A stretch of 64,000 nt of DNA from assembly GCF_009827325.1 (NCBI RefSeq), contig NZ_WTYC01000001.1, positions 496,001-560,000 on the forward strand, read 5' to 3'. The DNA is from Qipengyuania vulgaris. Its GTDB lineage: Bacteria; Pseudomonadota; Alphaproteobacteria; Sphingomonadales; Sphingomonadaceae. Of the stretch, positions 26,804 through 34,924 are shown in pieces. A program made the position numbers and the translations under genes. The stretch's first letter is position 1. Each line of letters begins with the position of its first letter. Below the pieces are notes generated by a model. It was not told where the DNA came from. It made no database searches and saw only the letters and a program-made list of their open reading frames with translations.

Positions 26804-27695
26804 GGTGGAGAAAGAAAAGGCCTGGAAGGCCTTTTGGGAACGTCAGCAATCCTCAACGGCTGGATCCGTGGTCTCGTCCGGGCCGGATCCGATCACCCGG
26901 GCCCAATTCGATGCCTGGGCGGACTTTTCCGCACATCTTAAACAAGGCGCGCGGGTTCTAGATCTCGGAACGGGTGGCGGGAAGCTTGCCAAGATCCTGT
27001 TGCAGGCGCGGCCGGATTTATCGATCGTGGGGATAGACCTTTCCAGCCCCCTGCCCGCTGCGCCTGACGGGATAGAACTCATTGGCGGCATATCGATGGA
27101 AAACCTTCCCTTCCCCGACAGCCATTTCGATGCGGCAGTGAGTCAGTTTGGCTTTGAGTATGGCGATACGGATCTTATCTCCGATGAGATTCTCCGTGTC
27201 GTGAAAACCGGTAGTTCTATCGGGCTGATGGTCCATCTCGGCGGAGGGCCCATCCTTGCTCATAATCTCAAGCGAAAAGAGCAAATTCTTTGGGTAAAAG
27301 TCAAAAAGGGTCTCTTCGATTACGTGAAGGAGATGCTCCACGACGAGGACTCCGATCGACAAGCGGCGATAGGTTTAGCGCAGAACATGGCGGTTGATGG
27401 AGCGGCCCGCTTCGGCAAGGGTTCGGTAGCGTGGGAGCTACCCGAGGCCGTTCGGCGTACACTGATTATGGCACAAGGCGGAGCGCACGAAAACTTGGTC
27501 GCAACGCTGGATCTTATCTCGGATCAAGCAGAGGCTGAACTTGGACGGATAGCGTCGCTTGCAGACGCCTGCGCGGCTGCCGACAATCGAGAACACCTTC
27601 TGGTGGGATTCCAAAGGCAGGGTCGGTTACCGATCGAAACGGTCTCCGTGCGCCTACCCGGTGAACCTGCCTTCGCCGAACTGATTATCATGTAA
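26796..27695 (+). CDS. SAM-dependent methyltransferase, class I
   Basis: A 299-aa class I methyltransferase. Motif I reads VLDLGTGGGKLAKIL (about 54-68), the acidic end of strand 2 is GIDLSSPLP, and motif IV/V is ISMENLPFPDSHFDAAVSQFGFEYGD, as in the Methyltransf_11/25 group. The C-terminal 170 residues are not recognisable and may set substrate choice. It overlaps the TPR-oxygenase gene by eight bases and is the last gene of that operon, followed by a convergent TonB receptor gene and its terminator. The substrate is unknown; modification of the same target as the oxygenases is a reasonable guess. Confidence 0.85.
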   Translation: MDRVEKEKAWKAFWERQQSSTAGSVVSSGPDPITRAQFDAWADFSAHLKQGARVLDLGTGGGKLAKILLQARPDLSIVGIDLSSPLPAAPDGIELIGGISMENLPFPDSHFDAAVSQFGFEYGDTDLISDEILRVVKTGSSIGLMVHLGGGPILAHNLKRKEQILWVKVKKGLFDYVKEMLHDEDSDRQAAIGLAQNMAVDGAARFGKGSVAWELPEAVRRTLIMAQGGAHENLVATLDLISDQAEAELGRIASLADACAAADNREHLLVGFQRQGRLPIETVSVRLPGEPAFAELIIM

Positions 27696-27765
27696 GCTTG
27701 GCTCTGGACCGGCGCATTCACGCTGTTCCGCCTGCGACGAACTTCGCAAGCTGCAGTGCCAATAG

Positions 27766-27796
27766 AAAAAGGGCGGCGGACCGAAGTCCACCGCCC
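27766..27796 (-). terminator. Rho-independent terminator of the first TonB receptor gene
   Basis: On the minus strand an 11-bp GC-rich stem (27796-27786 with 27781-27771, one mismatch, loop of four) is followed by TTTTT (27770-27766). It lies 28 bases after the receptor stop and faces the methyltransferase gene, so it may also stop read-through from that side. Confidence 0.85.
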
Positions 27797-27823
27797 GTAT
27801 TTACGCTACTTCGAACGTGTCGA

Positions 27824-30800
27824 TCAGAACTTGAAGTTGATCGAGGCGAAGAAGTCGCGACCCAGCACGTCGAAGGTGCTCGGGTAAGTGTTGGCCTGCT
27901 CCTGGTTATCCCCAAGCAGCGTACCATTGTTGTCGCTCGACACGATGATACCGTTGAACGTCGGGGTCTGCGGCAGAGTATCGAACAGATTGTTCACACC
28001 GATGGTGAACGTGGTCGATTCGCTGGCCATGAACGAGAACGTCAGGTCGACCAGATCGTATGCCGGGATACGCTCTACACCGTTGAAGTCGTTGTAGTTC
28101 ACCGTATCGTCGTCGTCTTCGACGCCCGAAAGATGACGCCAACGAACCGAGGTCGTGAGCGGACCGTCGATGAACGATGCACGAGCCGTCCACTTGAACG
28201 AAGCGGTCGGATCGCCGCACTCGACGCCAAAGCGGCCGTCGCATACGATCGTACGTTCGAGATCAGCAACCGGACGGAAGCTGTTGCTTTCGGTCCAAGT
28301 TCCCAAGAACGACAGGTTGAGATCCTGCTCACCCGTGCCGGTCAGCAGCGAGAACGGGAGAACCGTGCTGTAGGTCGCCTGAAGGTCGACACCAGAGACA
28401 GAATATTCTGCAACGTTCACACCTGCCACGAGCGGCGGGTTATCGACAGTAATCGTACCGTCTCCGTTACGGGTACCCACGAACGGCTCACAGACCGGGC
28501 TGTTGAGGTCCTGAACTTCACCGAAGCAGAGGTTCAGAAGACCGGCCAAGCTACCACCTGCGATCGAGATGAAGTCTTCGACCTTGATGTCGAAGTAATC
28601 GGCCGTAAGCGTGAAGCCCGGGAAGAAGCTCGGCTGAAGGACAACACCTGCCGTCCAGCTGGTCGAGGTTTCTTCCTGGAGGTCCGGGTTACCACCGAAC
28701 AGGGCAGGGATCTGCGCGTTCGGCTGTACGACGTCACCGGTACCCAAGTTACCCGCAGGAACACCGTTCTGTACGCAAAGGTCACCGGCGCCGGGATTAG
28801 CGGCGAGGAAGTCCGCGCTACCGCACGGATCGGTTGCACCGGGGAAGCCGATTGCCTGTCCACCGAAGAGTTCGCCGACGTTAGGCGCACGAACTGCACG
28901 CTGATATTGACCACGCAGCGTGATATCCGGGATCGGCGAGAACTGCACGCCACCGGCGTAAGTCCAGGTTCCGCCAACAGCCTCAAGAGAATAGTCCGAA
29001 TAACGCGCAGCGCCCGTAAGCTCGAGACGGGCACTGCCGAACTCGATCGGAATGTTCAATTCGCCGAAGACTTCCTTCACATCGTAAGCGCCTTCAGTCG
29101 GCGAGCCGGCATTGAAGCCGATCACGTCACCCGAAGCGAGTGCGGTGTCCGGAAGGAACTGCGAAGCGACCCTGCGGTACTCGCCACCTAGAGCGAAACC
29201 GACCGGCTCTGCGGTACCGATGGCGAAATCGCCAAACGTACCCGAGACGGTGCCTACAACGTTCTCGAGAGTCGAGATGTCGCCATTCTGTGCCTGGATC
29301 GAGATCTGATCGACCTGAGCCGGTGTGAGCGTGTTCAGACCGAAGATGTTGATCGCCGGAGCCGAACCGTCAAGCGCAGCCTGGAAAGCCGAACGCGAGA
29401 TGTTGCCGGCCTGCACGTTGGCATTCCGGGTACGTGCATACATGTAGTACGCATCGTAGCTCAGGTAATCGTTGATCGGACCACGCATACCACCAAGGAC
29501 GCGGAATGCGTTACGCTCGTCGAGCGAGTTACGCGAACCGGTTTCGATGACACGGCGGTTGATGCCGGTGCTGACAACACCCAGTTCTGCACCCGGAAGA
29601 GCACCGAAGCAGGGAGTGCCGTCTTCAGGCACCATGCCGCCCGGACCGCAATAGCCGAGGCTGTCGTTGAATGCCTGACGCTGGGCAGCAGCGGCTGCCT
29701 CACGCTGGTCGAGAATGTTCAACTCATCGATCGCAGCTTGATCAAGGAACGGCGAAACAGCGTCGATGTTGACGTTATAGGTGCCGGTAACCGGGGTAGC
29801 AGCAAGTTCCTGCGCCACACGGTTGTTCACAAAAGCAACTTCCGTGTACATCGTGTGCCCGCCGCCGATATCGTAATCGGCATAACCACCGATCAGATAA
29901 CGTTCCTGCGGGAGCTGGAGATAGTTGGCCGGAGCATAGTTGTAGGTGTAGCCGTTGCCGTCACCGAGCGTTCCCGGCGTGAAGAATACGCCGTTATCGA
30001 CCAATAGGCCCTGAGCCAGCGGAGCGGTTACAGCTGCTTCACCGGCATCGGATGTATCGCCGTCACCGTTGAGATCGAGCGCGGGACGGACCGTGGTGGT
30101 TGCCGAAGCGTTGATGCGGCCTTCAGGAACAGTGCCCGAACCGAACTGCTGCAACGGCGCACCGAAGGATTCACCACCAAGGGCGAAGTTCGAGAATCCG
30201 CGGTCCGACTGGAAGATCGAGCTGCGGTTGAAGTATTCCGCAAATACGGTTGCGTTACCACGGCCATCGTCGAAGCTAGTGCCGATCGCACCATGCACTT
30301 CGTAACGGGCGCCATCGCCACGTTCAGTGATCGAGTACTGACCGCCGAGCTCGACACCTTCGATGTCGCGCAAACGGAAGTTAACGACGCCAGCAAGCGC
30401 ATCCGAACCGTAAACGGCCGAAGCACCACCGGTAACAACATCGACACTGTCGAGCAAGAAGGACGGGATGGTGTTGAGGTCGACGATCTGGGCAGTATCG
30501 TAGAACATCCAGCGACGGTCGTTCACGAGGACCAGTGTACGGGCGGCACCGAGACCACGAAGGTTCAGGGTCGCAGCACCGTTGCCCGGGTTATTCGAGA
30601 ACGAAGTGGTTCCCGGAATGACCTGCGGCAGGGTGTTGATCACGTTTTCGACGTTGACCGTACCCGACAGTTCGAATTCTTCGTCCTGCACAACAGCGAC
30701 AGGAGCAGCCGTTTCGACGTTGCGACGCGCAATGCGCGAACCCGTAACGATGATCGGCGCGATTTCAGCATCGGCAGCGCCCGGCTCAAGTGCAGGCTCG

Positions 30801-30901
30801 TTAACCTGTTCGTCAACCTGCGCATAGGCTGGCGAAACAACCATGGCACCGGCCATGATCGTGCCCGTCAGCAACGCGGCTTTGTTAAACTTGTAAGACA
30901 T
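27824..30901 (-). CDS. TonB-dependent outer-membrane receptor (1)
   Basis: A 1,025-aa gated outer-membrane porin that imports a large or scarce ligand using TonB energy. The start at 30901 follows AGAGGGG and opens a signal peptide (MSYKFNKAALLTGTIMAGAMVVSPAYA). The plug domain follows: IIVTGSRIARRNVETAAPV, NTLPQVIPG, TLNLRGLGAARTLVLVNDRRW, GGASAVYGSDALAGVVNFRL. The beta-barrel ends with an aromatic C terminus (DFFASINFKF). An extracellular segment holds DLNGDGDTSDAGE, like a calcium-binding loop. The ligand is unknown; this receptor group often lies with peptidases or modification enzymes. A 497-aa open frame on the plus strand is its shadow. Confidence 0.94.
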   Translation of the reverse strand: MSYKFNKAALLTGTIMAGAMVVSPAYAQVDEQVNEPALEPGAADAEIAPIIVTGSRIARRNVETAAPVAVVQDEEFELSGTVNVENVINTLPQVIPGTTSFSNNPGNGAATLNLRGLGAARTLVLVNDRRWMFYDTAQIVDLNTIPSFLLDSVDVVTGGASAVYGSDALAGVVNFRLRDIEGVELGGQYSITERGDGARYEVHGAIGTSFDDGRGNATVFAEYFNRSSIFQSDRGFSNFALGGESFGAPLQQFGSGTVPEGRINASATTTVRPALDLNGDGDTSDAGEAAVTAPLAQGLLVDNGVFFTPGTLGDGNGYTYNYAPANYLQLPQERYLIGGYADYDIGGGHTMYTEVAFVNNRVAQELAATPVTGTYNVNIDAVSPFLDQAAIDELNILDQREAAAAAQRQAFNDSLGYCGPGGMVPEDGTPCFGALPGAELGVVSTGINRRVIETGSRNSLDERNAFRVLGGMRGPINDYLSYDAYYMYARTRNANVQAGNISRSAFQAALDGSAPAINIFGLNTLTPAQVDQISIQAQNGDISTLENVVGTVSGTFGDFAIGTAEPVGFALGGEYRRVASQFLPDTALASGDVIGFNAGSPTEGAYDVKEVFGELNIPIEFGSARLELTGAARYSDYSLEAVGGTWTYAGGVQFSPIPDITLRGQYQRAVRAPNVGELFGGQAIGFPGATDPCGSADFLAANPGAGDLCVQNGVPAGNLGTGDVVQPNAQIPALFGGNPDLQEETSTSWTAGVVLQPSFFPGFTLTADYFDIKVEDFISIAGGSLAGLLNLCFGEVQDLNSPVCEPFVGTRNGDGTITVDNPPLVAGVNVAEYSVSGVDLQATYSTVLPFSLLTGTGEQDLNLSFLGTWTESNSFRPVADLERTIVCDGRFGVECGDPTASFKWTARASFIDGPLTTSVRWRHLSGVEDDDDTVNYNDFNGVERIPAYDLVDLTFSFMASESTTFTIGVNNLFDTLPQTPTFNGIIVSSDNNGTLLGDNQEQANTYPSTFDVLGRDFFASINFKF

Positions 30902-31124
30902 TTCTATCCCCTCTGAGGAGGGCACCATTTCGGTGCCCCATAAGAAAGTTGATCCAGAAACTAGTCTGAATATGCGGGGCGTACTTCAACGGCGCGTTCC
31001 ACTGCAATCTCAGATGCGAGGAAGCGGTATGGAAATCCGCGAGTGTGACAATGGAGTCACAGTTGACTTTGGTGACCGAATCCCGGCGAGTAGGAGGGCA
31101 TTTGCCGATCGAGAGGATTATCCG
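30902..31124. promoter_or_regulatory. Divergent promoter region between TonB receptor 1 and the exported protein
   Basis: A 223-base gap with the receptor reading left and the small exported protein reading right. It holds ribosome sites for both genes (CTCCTC/AGAGGGG for the receptor, GAGAGG for the exported protein) and so presumably both promoters. Open frames crossing it on either strand lack coding character. I see no obvious iron-box palindrome. Confidence 0.5.
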
Positions 31125-31661
31125 GTGACCAATTTCATGAGCATATTCCGCGCAACAGGCATATCCACTTTGGCAGTGGCTGCGTGTGTTGCAGCTCCTG
31201 CGAACGCTCAAGATGCGGAAGATCGCGGGAATCAGCTCCAAGCTTTGCGCGATTGCCGCACAATCGAGCAAAACGAGGCGCGTCTAGCGTGTTTCGATGC
31301 GGCCGTGGATAGTGTGATTGCACGTCAGGACAGCGGCGAGTTGCAGGTGCTGGACAAAGAAGATGTTGCCGAGACCCGACGGGGCCTATTCGGCTTCAGC
31401 CTACCCAAAATCGGCATCTTTGCCTCTGACGACGAAAAAGAAAACACGATTCTGCAGTCGCGGATAACCGGGTTGCGCCGCCTTCGCAGCGATCACTGGG
31501 AAATCGAGATTTCGGAAGGTAGTGTCTGGAGAGCCACAAACACTCCGCGCCAGTTCAGGCCCGAAGTCGGAGACGAGATCGAGTTGGAAAAAGCTGCCAT
31601 GGCCTCGTATTGGCTGCGAGTGAACGGGGCGCTGGGCGTTAAGGCTAGCCGTATTCGATGA
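31125..31661 (+). CDS. Exported protein of unknown function with RLACFD motif
   Basis: I place the start at the GTG at 31125, which has GAGAGG eight bases upstream; the ATG at 31137 is the alternative. This gives 178 aa with a signal peptide (FRATGISTLAVAACVAAPANA) followed by LQALRDCRTIEQNEARLACFDAAVD. That cysteine-bracketed 'CR.I....RLACFD' pattern is found in many uncharacterised proteobacterial periplasmic proteins. The second half looks like a small beta domain (RRLRSDHWEIEISEGSVWRATN). No known function. It lies between a divergent TonB receptor and a co-directional sulfotransferase-like gene. Confidence 0.72.
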   Translation: MTNFMSIFRATGISTLAVAACVAAPANAQDAEDRGNQLQALRDCRTIEQNEARLACFDAAVDSVIARQDSGELQVLDKEDVAETRRGLFGFSLPKIGIFASDDEKENTILQSRITGLRRLRSDHWEIEISEGSVWRATNTPRQFRPEVGDEIELEKAAMASYWLRVNGALGVKASRIR

Positions 31662-31727
31662 TCACGGCCAGGCCTGCGAACAAAGTCCTGAATTCCTAGC
31701 CCTCAAGAACGATATTCCTCAAGTCTC

Positions 31728-32702
31728 ATGATTCCAGATGTCGAGTCCAATCCTGAATGGATACCGCACGCGCTCAATTCGGAGACACGAACGGTCGAGT
31801 TCCTCAGGGTTCCCGAGGAAAGGTATTCCGCAGCCGGGTTTCTTTTTGAGTACGCACCGACCGACCCCGCCGACCGAATCTCGATATCGTTCGATCAGGT
31901 GAGCGAAATGGAGGTCGATGCTTTGCCCCTCCATTTCATTTTCCACACGGCGTTCTGTCGTTCGACGCTGCTGGCCCGGGCGCTGAACATTCCCGGCATT
32001 TCGATGGGCATGAGCGAGCCCGGCATCATTGCGAGCCTTGCATCCGGCGGCCCCGGGGTAGAGCCGCTCATTAAGCCATTGCTGCGGTTGCTGGGCCGAA
32101 AGAAGGCTGGAATCGACGCGATCTTCGTCAAATCAACAAATCACGCCAATCGCCTAGTTCCAAAGTTGCTCGGCGCTCAGCCTGACGCTCGCGCGGTGCT
32201 GATGACCAATTCGGTCGCGCCATTCTTGCAAAGCGTGCGCAAGCGCGGCTTGATGGGGCACCGCTGGGGGCGCCGATTATATCTCGAACTGCAGAACTAT
32301 ACCGGTGTCGACCTTGGCATGTCGCCCGAAGAGCAGTTTTCGATGACCGACCTGCAGGCTGCCGGCCTTGCCTGGCTTCTCAGCCAGTACTACTTCACCC
32401 GCCTCGCAACGGGCGATTTCAAGGATAGAGTGCGCACGCTCGACGGCGATTTCTTCAACGAGAATCGCGGCGAAACCATTCGGGCAGTCCTCGCATTTGG
32501 CGGCGTCGATCTTGGCGAACACACTGCCGAGGTCCTTGGGGCAAACCCGGCGTTTACGAACCATTCCAAGCTTGGCGGCCCGATGGTCGAAACCACTGCA
32601 GACAAGCCGACATCAGAAGAAATCGAGCAGGTTGAGCACTGGCTGGGGCTCATTGCCGGGCAGATGGATGTTGACATGCCCTTACGCCAGACCTTGCTTT
32701 AG
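31728..32702 (+). CDS. Sulfotransferase-like P-loop protein of unknown function
   Basis: A 324-aa soluble protein. Near residue 70 it has HFIFHTAFCRSTLLARAL, which resembles the 5'-phosphosulfate loop of PAPS sulfotransferases, and IFVKSTNHANRLVPKLL then RAVLMTNSVAPFLQSVRKRG fits the 3'-phosphate-binding region. The C-terminal half (MTDLQAAGLAWLLSQYYFTRLA, VRTLDGDFFNENRGETIRAVL) also parallels sulfotransferase folds. The similarity is at motif level, so catalysis is not proven. It sits 66 bases after the exported-protein gene and ahead of a shared terminator. A poor ribosome site suggests low expression. Confidence 0.65.
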   Translation: MIPDVESNPEWIPHALNSETRTVEFLRVPEERYSAAGFLFEYAPTDPADRISISFDQVSEMEVDALPLHFIFHTAFCRSTLLARALNIPGISMGMSEPGIIASLASGGPGVEPLIKPLLRLLGRKKAGIDAIFVKSTNHANRLVPKLLGAQPDARAVLMTNSVAPFLQSVRKRGLMGHRWGRRLYLELQNYTGVDLGMSPEEQFSMTDLQAAGLAWLLSQYYFTRLATGDFKDRVRTLDGDFFNENRGETIRAVLAFGGVDLGEHTAEVLGANPAFTNHSKLGGPMVETTADKPTSEEIEQVEHWLGLIAGQMDVDMPLRQTLL

Positions 32703-32769
32703 AATCGAAAAACCCGTGGGCCGACGGATATGCCCGATAATCCGCGTCGAGTTTCGCGACTTCATACAA

Positions 32770-32797
32770 AAAAGCCCGGCACTGCGGCCGGGCTTTT
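32770..32797. terminator. Bidirectional Rho-independent terminator
   Basis: AAAAGCCCGGC (32770-32780) pairs perfectly with GCCGGGCTTTT (32787-32797) around a six-base loop, giving U-runs on both strands. It lies between the convergent sulfotransferase-like gene (stop 32702) and the S9 peptidase (stop at 32819) and serves both. Confidence 0.92.
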
Positions 32798-32818
32798 AGT
32801 TTTACAGGACCTGAGGCC

Positions 32819-34822
32819 TCAAAGGCCGCCCGGTCCGCAATCGTTCGCTAGGAAGTCCAGCATCTTCGTATAGAACTGCGTCTGATGCTCGTACATCAGC
32901 GTGTTGTAGAAGTGATCGGCACCTTTCAGCGTAAGGTACTGGGCATCAGTCTTGCCGGCCTCTTCCATCGCATCGCGATAGTCGGTCATGTTGAAATAGA
33001 GCACCCGTGCGTCGACGTCACCATGAACCATCAACAAAGGCACGTTGACCTTCGAAACTTCATCGATCGGATTGATGCCAATCATGCCGCGACGCTGCGC
33101 CCAATCATCGATAGCTTTCGGGCTATAGGGATTCCGGCGTAGCTTGTAGACCTTCTCGGGATCCGCAACGGCGGCGCCAGCGATGACGCACTGGTACACA
33201 TTCGGGTCGCGCGAAGCGGCCACGAGCGCGGCATAGCCCCCATAGGACCAACCGAACATCGCCACACGGTCGGGATCCACGAGACCCTGGTCGATCAGAT
33301 ATTTCGCGCCGTCGTCCTTGTCGTCCTGCATGGCGAGCCCGTGCTGCCCATAGGCGGAATCGAACAATTCCTGACCCCAGCCAACTGACATGCGGTATTG
33401 CGGCTGGAGCACCATATAGCCGGCATTTGCCAGCAACTGGCCCCATTCGTCGTAACCGATGACCTCGTTCACATGAGGGCCGCCATGCGGAAGTACGACG
33501 AGCGGGAATGGTCCCTCACCCTTGGGCTTCGTGACGTAGCCCGCAATCATCTTGCCATCGCGCGCCTGATAGCGAATGAATTCCACGTCGGAGAGTTGTT
33601 CTGGCTGGATCAGCGGGTTGCGGCTGCCGAGTTTCGACATCCGGCCATCCTTGATCAGCCAGTACGACCCCGGATCGCGCGGCCCGGAATTGTAGACCAC
33701 CATCGTATTGCCATCGCGCGAACGGCTGGTGATCGAGACTGCGTGAGACTGGGGAATCTGCGCCTCGAGCGCATCGTATAAAGCCTTCTCCTCGGCATCG
33801 AACCACACGCGTTCGCGCTTGGCCCATGGATAACGAGCTGCCACAAGCGTGTCATTACCGGGAATCGAGTGGGTTTGTGTCCACATGATATCGGCCTGGT
33901 CGGTGGCGGCAAGCTTCTCACCGAACTGGCCGGTATTGAAATCGAATTCCCACAGCGCGGCTTTGTCCTCGCCACGGTTGTCGATCACATAGCCGATATT
34001 GGGATTTTCGGGATCAAACCCCTTGAGGCCCATGAAACCGCTAAGCACGCGATAGAGATTTTCGTGCTCACCTTGGTCATAGCGTTGAAATTCTTTCCAC
34101 GAGCTGTCGCCGGGCGAACGGTAGTAGGTAATCTGCTCCTTCGATCCCTGATCGTAGCCTTCGGTCCAGCGCGGATTGCCGTCATTGTCGAACACCGCGT
34201 CGGGGTATTTCTCACTCCCCTTGAGCACGAGCGAGCGAGCGCCCGTCTTGAGATTGAAACGGTAATAAGAGCGCGGACGGAAGGCGGCGAAGGGATCCAC
34301 GCCCGTTGCGTCTGCGACGGCATTGCCCGAAGAAACCAGGATGTGGTCAGGTTCATTGGGAAGCAAGTTAGCGAGTCCGAAATTTCCCGGCAACTCTGCG
34401 AATTTGTTCGTATCGAGATTGTAGGAAAATGCCTTGTAGTCATAAGTCCCCTCCTCGGGACCATTCACCCTGCTGCGGTTCTGCTCCCAGGCAGTGCCGA
34501 AGATGTAGTTATCGCTCACCCACTGCACCTGGATGATTTCCATCGGGTCGGCGTTTAGGCGGCGGAACGGTTTCGACATGTCGTCGATCTTGTAGATCTC
34601 GAGGAGATACTCGCCTTCCTTGCTTTCGAGCTTTTGAACTAGCACGTGCTTGCCGTCAGGCGATACTTCGACTGCATTCACAACGTCGCGCAGTGCCCAC
34701 ACGTCAAGTGGGACGGTCGGTTGGCCGGAGATGGCGGTTTGCGCCAGTCCAGGCACGGCCGGCAGAGCGAGGCAGAGCGCACCTGCCGCTGCTGCCATGA
34801 GGGTTGATCTAAACTTTTTCAT
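32819..34822 (-). CDS. S9-family peptidase (prolyl oligopeptidase / acylaminoacyl-peptidase type)
   Basis: An exported serine peptidase of 667 aa from the ATG at 34822; an upstream GTG would add five residues. The signal peptide is MKKFRSTLMAAAAGALCLALPAVPGLAQ. A beta-propeller occupies about residues 45-400, then the alpha/beta hydrolase domain. Nucleophile S526 lies in MFGWSYGGYAALVAASRD, the aspartate in HGDVDARVLY and the histidine in LKGADHFYNT. The propeller restricts such enzymes to short peptides. It lies 100 bases downstream of TonB receptor 2 on the same strand with a terminator between them; the pair recalls receptor-plus-isopeptidase arrangements. Confidence 0.93.
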   Translation of the reverse strand: MKKFRSTLMAAAAGALCLALPAVPGLAQTAISGQPTVPLDVWALRDVVNAVEVSPDGKHVLVQKLESKEGEYLLEIYKIDDMSKPFRRLNADPMEIIQVQWVSDNYIFGTAWEQNRSRVNGPEEGTYDYKAFSYNLDTNKFAELPGNFGLANLLPNEPDHILVSSGNAVADATGVDPFAAFRPRSYYRFNLKTGARSLVLKGSEKYPDAVFDNDGNPRWTEGYDQGSKEQITYYRSPGDSSWKEFQRYDQGEHENLYRVLSGFMGLKGFDPENPNIGYVIDNRGEDKAALWEFDFNTGQFGEKLAATDQADIMWTQTHSIPGNDTLVAARYPWAKRERVWFDAEEKALYDALEAQIPQSHAVSITSRSRDGNTMVVYNSGPRDPGSYWLIKDGRMSKLGSRNPLIQPEQLSDVEFIRYQARDGKMIAGYVTKPKGEGPFPLVVLPHGGPHVNEVIGYDEWGQLLANAGYMVLQPQYRMSVGWGQELFDSAYGQHGLAMQDDKDDGAKYLIDQGLVDPDRVAMFGWSYGGYAALVAASRDPNVYQCVIAGAAVADPEKVYKLRRNPYSPKAIDDWAQRRGMIGINPIDEVSKVNVPLLMVHGDVDARVLYFNMTDYRDAMEEAGKTDAQYLTLKGADHFYNTLMYEHQTQFYTKMLDFLANDCGPGGL

Positions 34823-34860
34823 AAAGGCGACTCTCACAAGATCCTACATTTGTCGAAAGT

Positions 34861-34898
34861 AAAAAGGGCGGCTCCAGCACTGAAGCTGGAGCCGCCCT
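34861..34898 (-). terminator. Rho-independent terminator of TonB receptor 2
   Basis: A perfect 14-bp stem, AGGGCGGCTCCAGC (34865-34878) with 34885-34898, loop of six; on the minus strand it is followed directly by TTTTT. It lies between the receptor stop (34925) and the S9 peptidase start, so the peptidase is probably transcribed from its own promoter or by read-through. Confidence 0.93.
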
Positions 34899-34924
34899 CA
34901 TTTACACGTTCAAGATGAACGACA

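Noticed and set aside
27698-29191. A 497-codon plus-strand open frame
   Set aside because: It is exactly opposite the TonB receptor 1 barrel and its composition (Arg/Thr/Glu-rich, no domain) is that of a shadow frame.
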